Below, in pieces: positions 6,134-9,165 of a DNA stretch of 9,165 bases. Each line of letters opens with the position of its first letter. Position 1 is the stretch's first letter. A program made the translations under genes and the position numbers. Under the pieces are notes generated by a model that had not been told where the DNA came from, made no database searches, and saw nothing but the letters and a program-made list of their open reading frames with translations. The stretch is from Anaerolineae bacterium CG2_30_64_16. GTDB taxonomy: Bacteria; Chloroflexota; Anaerolineae; CG2-30-64-16. The stretch is taken from assembly GCA_001871755.1 (NCBI GenBank), contig MNXL01000310.1, forward strand, positions 1 to 9,165, given 5' to 3'.

Positions 6134-6169
6134 GATAGCCCATCTCTCATCCAACAAAAGGAGCACACC

Positions 6170-6340
6170 ATGTCATACGAAACACTCTGTCCCGAATGTG
6201 AAGGCAACATCATCCTGAACGACCCGCTGCAAGGCGAGATCGTGCCGTGCGCCTGCTGCGGCGTAGATCTGGAGGTCGTCTCGCTCAACCCGCTGCAACT
6301 GGACCTGGCGCCTGAAGAGGCGGAGGATTGGGGCGAATGA
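6170..6340 (+). CDS. lysW: LysW, amino-group carrier protein
   Basis: A 56-aa acidic protein, the usual size for LysW. The N-terminal part has a four-Cys zinc-binding pattern (CPEC at 7-10 and CACCG at 27-31). The tail is Glu/Asp-rich and ends EDWGE, with the family's essential C-terminal Glu (56). In the known pathway the alpha-amino group of 2-aminoadipate (or glutamate) is attached to the gamma-carboxyl of that Glu. The globular acidic protein then carries the intermediate between LysX, LysZ, LysY and later enzymes. AAAAGGAG (6156-6163) with a 6-base spacer is an excellent ribosome site. The stop overlaps the lysX start (ATGA). It lies directly after the tandem attenuators, as first gene of the operon. 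It is too short for many gene callers. Confidence 0.96.
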   Translation: MSYETLCPECEGNIILNDPLQGEIVPCACCGVDLEVVSLNPLQLDLAPEEAEDWGE

Positions 6341-7296
6341 CACGCGTTGCCGTCCTCGTCTCCCGTATCCGGGTCGAAGAAAAACTGCTGCTGACCGCGC
6401 TCGAAGCGGCCGGCGCGGAAGTCCAGGTGATCAACGACGGCGAACTGGCGCTGCCGATTCGCGATGGCACGGTCGCAGATCACGAGCCGCCCATACGCGC
6501 CGACGTGGTCCTCGAACGGTCCGTCAGCACCGCCCGCGGCCTCTACGCCCTGCGCATGGTGGAGAGCTATGGCCTGCCCACGGTCAACCGCTACGCCACC
6601 GCGGCCACCTGCGCCGACAAACTGCTCACCACCGCCGCGCTCGCGGAGGCGGGCCTCCCCCAACCCCGCACCCGCATCGCCTTCACCCCCGAATCCGCCC
6701 TCGTCGCCATCGAAGAGCTCGGCTACCCGGTCGTACTCAAGCCGGTGGTCGGCTCGTGGGGCCGGCTGCTGGCCCGGATCAACGACCGGGATGCGGCCGA
6801 GGCGCTCCTGGAGCACAAGGAGGTGTTGGGCTCCTATCAGCACAGCATCTTCTACATCCAGGAATTCATCCCGAAACCGGGCCGCGACATCCGCGCCTTT
6901 GTGATCGGCGACGAGACGATCTGCGCGATCTACCGCGCGTCGGCGCACTGGATCACCAACACGGCGCGCGGCGGCCAGGCCAGCAACTGCCCGGTGACGC
7001 CGGAGATCGACAACCTGTGCCGGCGGGCCGCGCAGGCTGTGGGCGGCGGCGTGCTGGCCATCGACCTGCTGGAGGATCCCGCCCGCGGCCTGCTGGTCAA
7101 CGAAGTCAACCACACCATGGAGTTCCGCAACAGCATCCACACAACGGGGGTGGACATCCCGGCCAGGGTGGCAGGGTATGTGATGGATGTGGCGCGACGG
7201 CGAGAAAAGGTATCAGGTATTGGGTATTGGGGGTCGGCGACGAACCAATACCCAATACCTAGTACCCAATCCCCCACCGCGGAGCACGTCTCATGA
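6337..7296 (+). CDS. lysX: LysX, LysW-2-aminoadipate (or glutamate) ligase
   Basis: A 319-aa ATP-grasp ligase that joins 2-aminoadipate to the C-terminal Glu of LysW using ATP. Landmarks typical of the family are the N-terminal VLVSRIRVEEKLL, LERSVSTARGLYALR, VVLKPVVGSWGRLL, a long match around HWITNTARGGQASNCPVT, and the metal/ATP-site segment VNEVNHTMEFRNS. The ATG at 6337 overlaps the lysW stop and has GGAGG 10 bases ahead; a TTG at 6328 is a less likely start. The conserved protein seems to end near residue 289 (VARRR). The last 30 residues come from a short inverted repeat and have no counterpart in the family members I know, which are about 280 aa. Whether the enzyme is LysX only or also serves arginine as ArgX cannot be settled from sequence; the Lys-rich leaders favour lysine. 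Confidence 0.95.
   Translation: MTRVAVLVSRIRVEEKLLLTALEAAGAEVQVINDGELALPIRDGTVADHEPPIRADVVLERSVSTARGLYALRMVESYGLPTVNRYATAATCADKLLTTAALAEAGLPQPRTRIAFTPESALVAIEELGYPVVLKPVVGSWGRLLARINDRDAAEALLEHKEVLGSYQHSIFYIQEFIPKPGRDIRAFVIGDETICAIYRASAHWITNTARGGQASNCPVTPEIDNLCRRAAQAVGGGVLAIDLLEDPARGLLVNEVNHTMEFRNSIHTTGVDIPARVAGYVMDVARRREKVSGIGYWGSATNQYPIPSTQSPTAEHVS
7214..7275. repeat. TATTGGG-type inverted repeat forming the 3' end of lysX
   Basis: AGGTATTGGGTATTGG (7215-7230) and CCAATACCCAATACCT (7245-7260) are perfect 16-bp inverted repeats around a 14-base loop. A further related unit, TACCCAATCCCCC (7263-7275), follows. The stretch is AT-richer than the neighbouring coding sequence. It encodes most of the C-terminal extension of LysX and ends 17 bases before the lysY ATG. 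The RNA would form a strong hairpin at the lysX/lysY junction; whether it affects translation or mRNA decay is unknown. Confidence 0.85.
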
Positions 7297-8345
7297 CCGC
7301 GCGCCTCCGCGTTTCCATCGTAGGCGGTTCCGGCTACGGCGGCGGGGAACTGCTGCGCCTGCTGCTGGGCCACCCGCACGTCGAGATCGGCCAGGTGACG
7401 TCCGAGTCGCAGGCCGGCAACTACGTGCACAGCGTCCACCCCAACCTGCGGCCCGTGGCCGGCCGGCAGCCGATCCGCTTCACCTCGCTGAGCGAACTGA
7501 CGCGGTGCGACGTGCTCTTCCTGGCCATGCCGCACGGCCAGGCGCAACGCCAGATCGAGCGGTTCGCGGCCCTGGCCGAACGCATCGTGGACCTGTCCGC
7601 CGACTTCCGGCTGCGCGACCTGGAGCTGTACCGGCGCACCTATGGCGAGCCGCACGCGGCGCCGGGCTGGATCGAGCGCTTTGCCTACGGCCTGCCCGAA
7701 CTGAACCGGCCGGCGATCCGCGGCAGCCGCTACGTTAGCGGCGTCGGCTGCAACGCCACGGCCGCCAACCTGGCCCTGCTGCCACTGGTCCGAGCCGGGC
7801 TGCTGCGCCCTGACCGACCGGTGATCGTGGACGTGAAGGCCGGTTCCTCGGAGGGGGGCGCGTCCCCCAGCGCGGCCGCACATCACCCCGAGCGCAGTGG
7901 CGCGGTGCGCTCCTTTGCGCCCACCGGCCACCGCCACGAGGCCGAGGTGAGGCAGGTATTGGGTATTGGGGATTTGTTCTTGTCGGTCACGTCGATTGAG
8001 CTGGTGCGCGGGATCCTCGCCACAGCTCACGCCTGGGTCGAACCCGGCCTGACCGACAAGGAGATTTGGCGCGCGTACCGGGCGGTCTACGGAGTGGAGC
8101 CATTCGTGCGGATCGTCCACGAGCGGAGCGGCATCTATCGTCACCCCGAGCCGAAACTGCTGATCGGCACCAACCTGGCCGACGTCGGATGGGACATGGA
8201 CCCCCGCACGGGCCGCATCGTGGCGCTGGCCGCGCTGGACAACCTGGGCAAAGGCGCCGCGGGCAGCGCGGTGCAGTGCATGAACCTGATGCTGGGGCTG
8301 GAGGAAACGGCCGGGTTGGGGTTTGTGGGGTTGCATCCGGTGTGA
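7293..8345 (+). CDS. lysY: LysY, LysW-aminoadipate 6-phosphate reductase
   Basis: A 350-aa member of the ArgC-type N-acyl-amino-acid phosphate reductases. It reduces the LysW-bound acyl phosphate made by LysZ to the semialdehyde with NADPH. The N-terminus has the nucleotide-binding loop GGSGYGGGELLRLL. The catalytic Cys is residue 153 in SGVGCNAT, and the GHRHEAE segment supplies the conserved His (213-215). SSEGG, HHPER and PTGHRH are in my experience LysY-like rather than ordinary ArgC. The ATG overlaps the lysX stop (ATGA), implying coupled translation. Codons 221-226 (QVLGIG) are written in the same 19-bp repeat word that occurs at the end of lysX, apparently without breaking the frame. 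A gap with an inverted repeat separates it from lysZ. A dual Lys/Arg role is possible. Confidence 0.94.
   Translation: MTARLRVSIVGGSGYGGGELLRLLLGHPHVEIGQVTSESQAGNYVHSVHPNLRPVAGRQPIRFTSLSELTRCDVLFLAMPHGQAQRQIERFAALAERIVDLSADFRLRDLELYRRTYGEPHAAPGWIERFAYGLPELNRPAIRGSRYVSGVGCNATAANLALLPLVRAGLLRPDRPVIVDVKAGSSEGGASPSAAAHHPERSGAVRSFAPTGHRHEAEVRQVLGIGDLFLSVTSIELVRGILATAHAWVEPGLTDKEIWRAYRAVYGVEPFVRIVHERSGIYRHPEPKLLIGTNLADVGWDMDPRTGRIVALAALDNLGKGAAGSAVQCMNLMLGLEETAGLGFVGLHPV
7953..7971 (+). repeat. 19-bp repeat word inside lysY
   Basis: CAGGTATTGGGTATTGGGG here is identical to 7214-7232 in lysX, 739 bases upstream. In lysY it is read CAG GTA TTG GGT ATT GGG (QVLGIG); in lysX it is read one base shifted as (K)VSGIGYW. 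Unlike the lysX copy it has no inverted partner nearby. Confidence 0.85.
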
Positions 8346-8482
8346 TTTCGGATGCTTCGACTGTGCCCCTCGATGTCCTCGGGAGGGACCTCAGCACAGG
8401 TTTTGGATTGCGAATTTCGGATTTCCAGTGCTCTCCGTCCTCAATCCGAAATCCGAAATTCACAATCCGCAATGGAGGAATC
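8346..8482 (+). other. lysY-lysZ spacer
   Basis: A 137-base gap inside an operon whose other junctions overlap. It contains the AATCCGAA-type inverted repeat (8405-8468), described separately, and the lysZ ribosome site. I see no promoter of quality here and no T-tract terminator, so lysZ is probably still cotranscribed with lysWXY. Confidence 0.5.
8405..8468. repeat. AATCCGAAAT-type inverted repeat in the lysY-lysZ gap
   Basis: GGATTGCGAATTTCGGATT (8405-8423) and AATCCGAAATTCACAATCC (8450-8468) are complementary at 18 of 19 positions around a 26-base loop. The right arm is preceded by another AATCCGA unit (8443-8449), so the array is partly tandem, and CAATCCGCAATGG follows. It is much AT-richer than its surroundings. 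The right arm ends 5 bases before the lysZ Shine-Dalgarno (8474-8478), so a stem here could influence lysZ translation or mark an mRNA processing point. Confidence 0.82.
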
Positions 8483-9165
8483 ATGAATCCTCTCGTAGTC
8501 AAAGTGGGCGGCGCGGCGGGCGTCGATAATGAAGCGGTGTGTGCGGATGTCGCGGCGCTGGTCGCGGAGGGGGGGCCGGTCGTGCTCGTCCACGGCGCCT
8601 CGGCCGCGGCCGACGCGTTGGCAGCCCGCGCCGGGCTGCCGGTGCGCCAGTTGGTCTCGCCGTCTGGCCACGTCAGCCGTTACACCGACCCCGAGACGCT
8701 AGAGCTCTACGTGGCCGCGGCGGCCGGGCAGGTCAACAAGCGGCTGGTGGCCTATCTGCAAGGCCTGGGCTGCAACGCCATCGGGCTTTCGGGCGTGGAT
8801 GGCCGGCTGTTGGTGGCGCGGCGCAAGGCCGCGGTGCGCACGGTGGAGAACGGCCGCCAGCGCGTGGTCCGGAACGACTACACGGGCCAACTGGAGGCCG
8901 CCAACGGCCAGCTTCTGCGCCTGTTGCTGGAGGCGGGTTACACCCCGGTGATCGCGCCGCTGGCGCTGGGGGGCGAGGGCGAACGGCTGAACGTGGACGG
9001 CGACCGGGCCGCGGCGCTGCTCGCCGGCGCGCTGGCCGCGCACTCACTGATCATCCTGAGCAACGTACCGGGGCTGCTGGCCGCCTACCCGGACGAGGAC
9101 AGCCTGATCCGCCACGTGCCCACGGCCAGCCTGGGCTGGGCCGAATCGCTGGCGCAAGGTCGGAT
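8483..9165 (+). CDS. lysZ: LysZ, LysW-aminoadipate kinase (3' end outside window)
   Basis: The first 227 codons of an amino-acid-kinase-family protein, open to the window end. It phosphorylates the free carboxyl of LysW-bound 2-aminoadipate, making the substrate of LysY. It starts MNPLVVKVGGAAG, with the family's N-terminal phosphate-binding Lys (7) and Gly-Gly. It continues with VLVHGAS, then SGHVSRYTDPETLE and GQVNKRLV, which are LysZ-type rather than ArgB-type segments. Later come GLSGVDG, the substrate-side region NVDGDRAAALLAGAL, and ILSNVPGLL. GGAGG (8474-8478) lies 4 bases before the ATG, a little close. The family is usually about 260-270 aa, so only a few dozen residues are missing. 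The aminotransferase LysJ and hydrolase LysK would be expected further on. Confidence 0.93.
   Translation, partial: MNPLVVKVGGAAGVDNEAVCADVAALVAEGGPVVLVHGASAAADALAARAGLPVRQLVSPSGHVSRYTDPETLELYVAAAAGQVNKRLVAYLQGLGCNAIGLSGVDGRLLVARRKAAVRTVENGRQRVVRNDYTGQLEAANGQLLRLLLEAGYTPVIAPLALGGEGERLNVDGDRAAALLAGALAAHSLIILSNVPGLLAAYPDEDSLIRHVPTASLGWAESLAQGR

Noticed and set aside
6328..6336. TTG at 6328 as the lysX start
   Set aside because: The ATG at 6337 forms the usual ATGA overlap with lysW and gives the family's normal N-terminus. The TTG would only add three residues and would sit too close to the GGAGG.
6031..7140. Minus-strand open frame opposite lysW/lysX, and a similar one at 6930-8336 opposite lysX/lysY
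   Set aside because: Both overlap securely identified genes completely, and their translations show no family features.
7293..8345. Calling lysY and lysZ argC and argB
   Set aside because: They belong to the same superfamilies, but lysW and lysX stand directly upstream, and LysY/LysZ-type segments (HHPER, PTGHRH, GHVSRYTD, GQVNKRL) point to the LysW pathway. A dual Lys/Arg role remains open.
1..9165. CRISPR arrays, tRNA or rRNA genes, transposases, phage structural genes
   Set aside because: I saw no regularly spaced repeats, cloverleaf-like segments, rRNA-like stretches or transposase/integrase proteins on either strand. The short repeats found are too few and irregular for CRISPR.

Overview
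The window is GC-rich with AT-poor coding sequence, strong sigma70-type promoters and Shine-Dalgarno sites. It carries genes of the LysW amino-acid-carrier-protein pathway of lysine biosynthesis, known from Thermus/Deinococcus, many archaea and a number of Chloroflexota. Together with two large glycosidase/amidase fusion proteins full of coiled coils, this makes a Chloroflexota (Anaerolineae/Caldilineae-like) chromosome my best guess. That placement is an inference and no marker gene here proves it.

Layout. (1) Positions 1-105, minus strand: the N-terminus of a membrane protein, divergent from the next gene. (2) 410-3436: a 1008-aa protein with a TIM-barrel glycoside-hydrolase-like domain, a coiled coil, a degenerate peptidoglycan-amidase domain, a second coiled coil, an intact amidase domain and a possible wall-binding C-terminus. 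A strong promoter at 284-312 fixes its start. (3) 3437-3717: an intergenic region dominated by a 93-bp imperfect palindrome. (4) 3718-5673: a 651-aa paralogue-like protein with a glycosidase-like domain, a Gly-Asn linker, a coiled coil and the same degenerate amidase domain. (5) 5674-6169: a 496-bp leader region. (6) 6170-9165: lysW-lysX-lysY-lysZ. lysW/lysX and lysX/lysY overlap by ATGA, and lysZ runs off the window end.

The most interesting region is the leader of the lys operon. A perfect-consensus promoter (TTGACA-16-TATAAT) is followed by two consecutive modules. Each module has a tiny ORF with clustered AAG lysine codons (27 aa with 4 Lys; 24 aa with 3 Lys), a hairpin just downstream of those codons, and a strong Rho-independent terminator. 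In each, a sequence at the hairpin can instead pair with the terminator as an antiterminator (12 bp with one bulge; 13 bp plus 3 more through wobbles). This is the architecture of leader-peptide transcription attenuation, here apparently doubled in series and reading lysine supply (charged tRNA-Lys) before lysW.

The lys operon also carries short repeats rich in the words TATTGGG and AATCCGAA. One makes a 16-bp inverted repeat in the 3' end of lysX and seems to have lengthened the protein. The same 19-bp word lies inside lysY in a different reading frame. A related-looking inverted repeat fills the lysY-lysZ gap.
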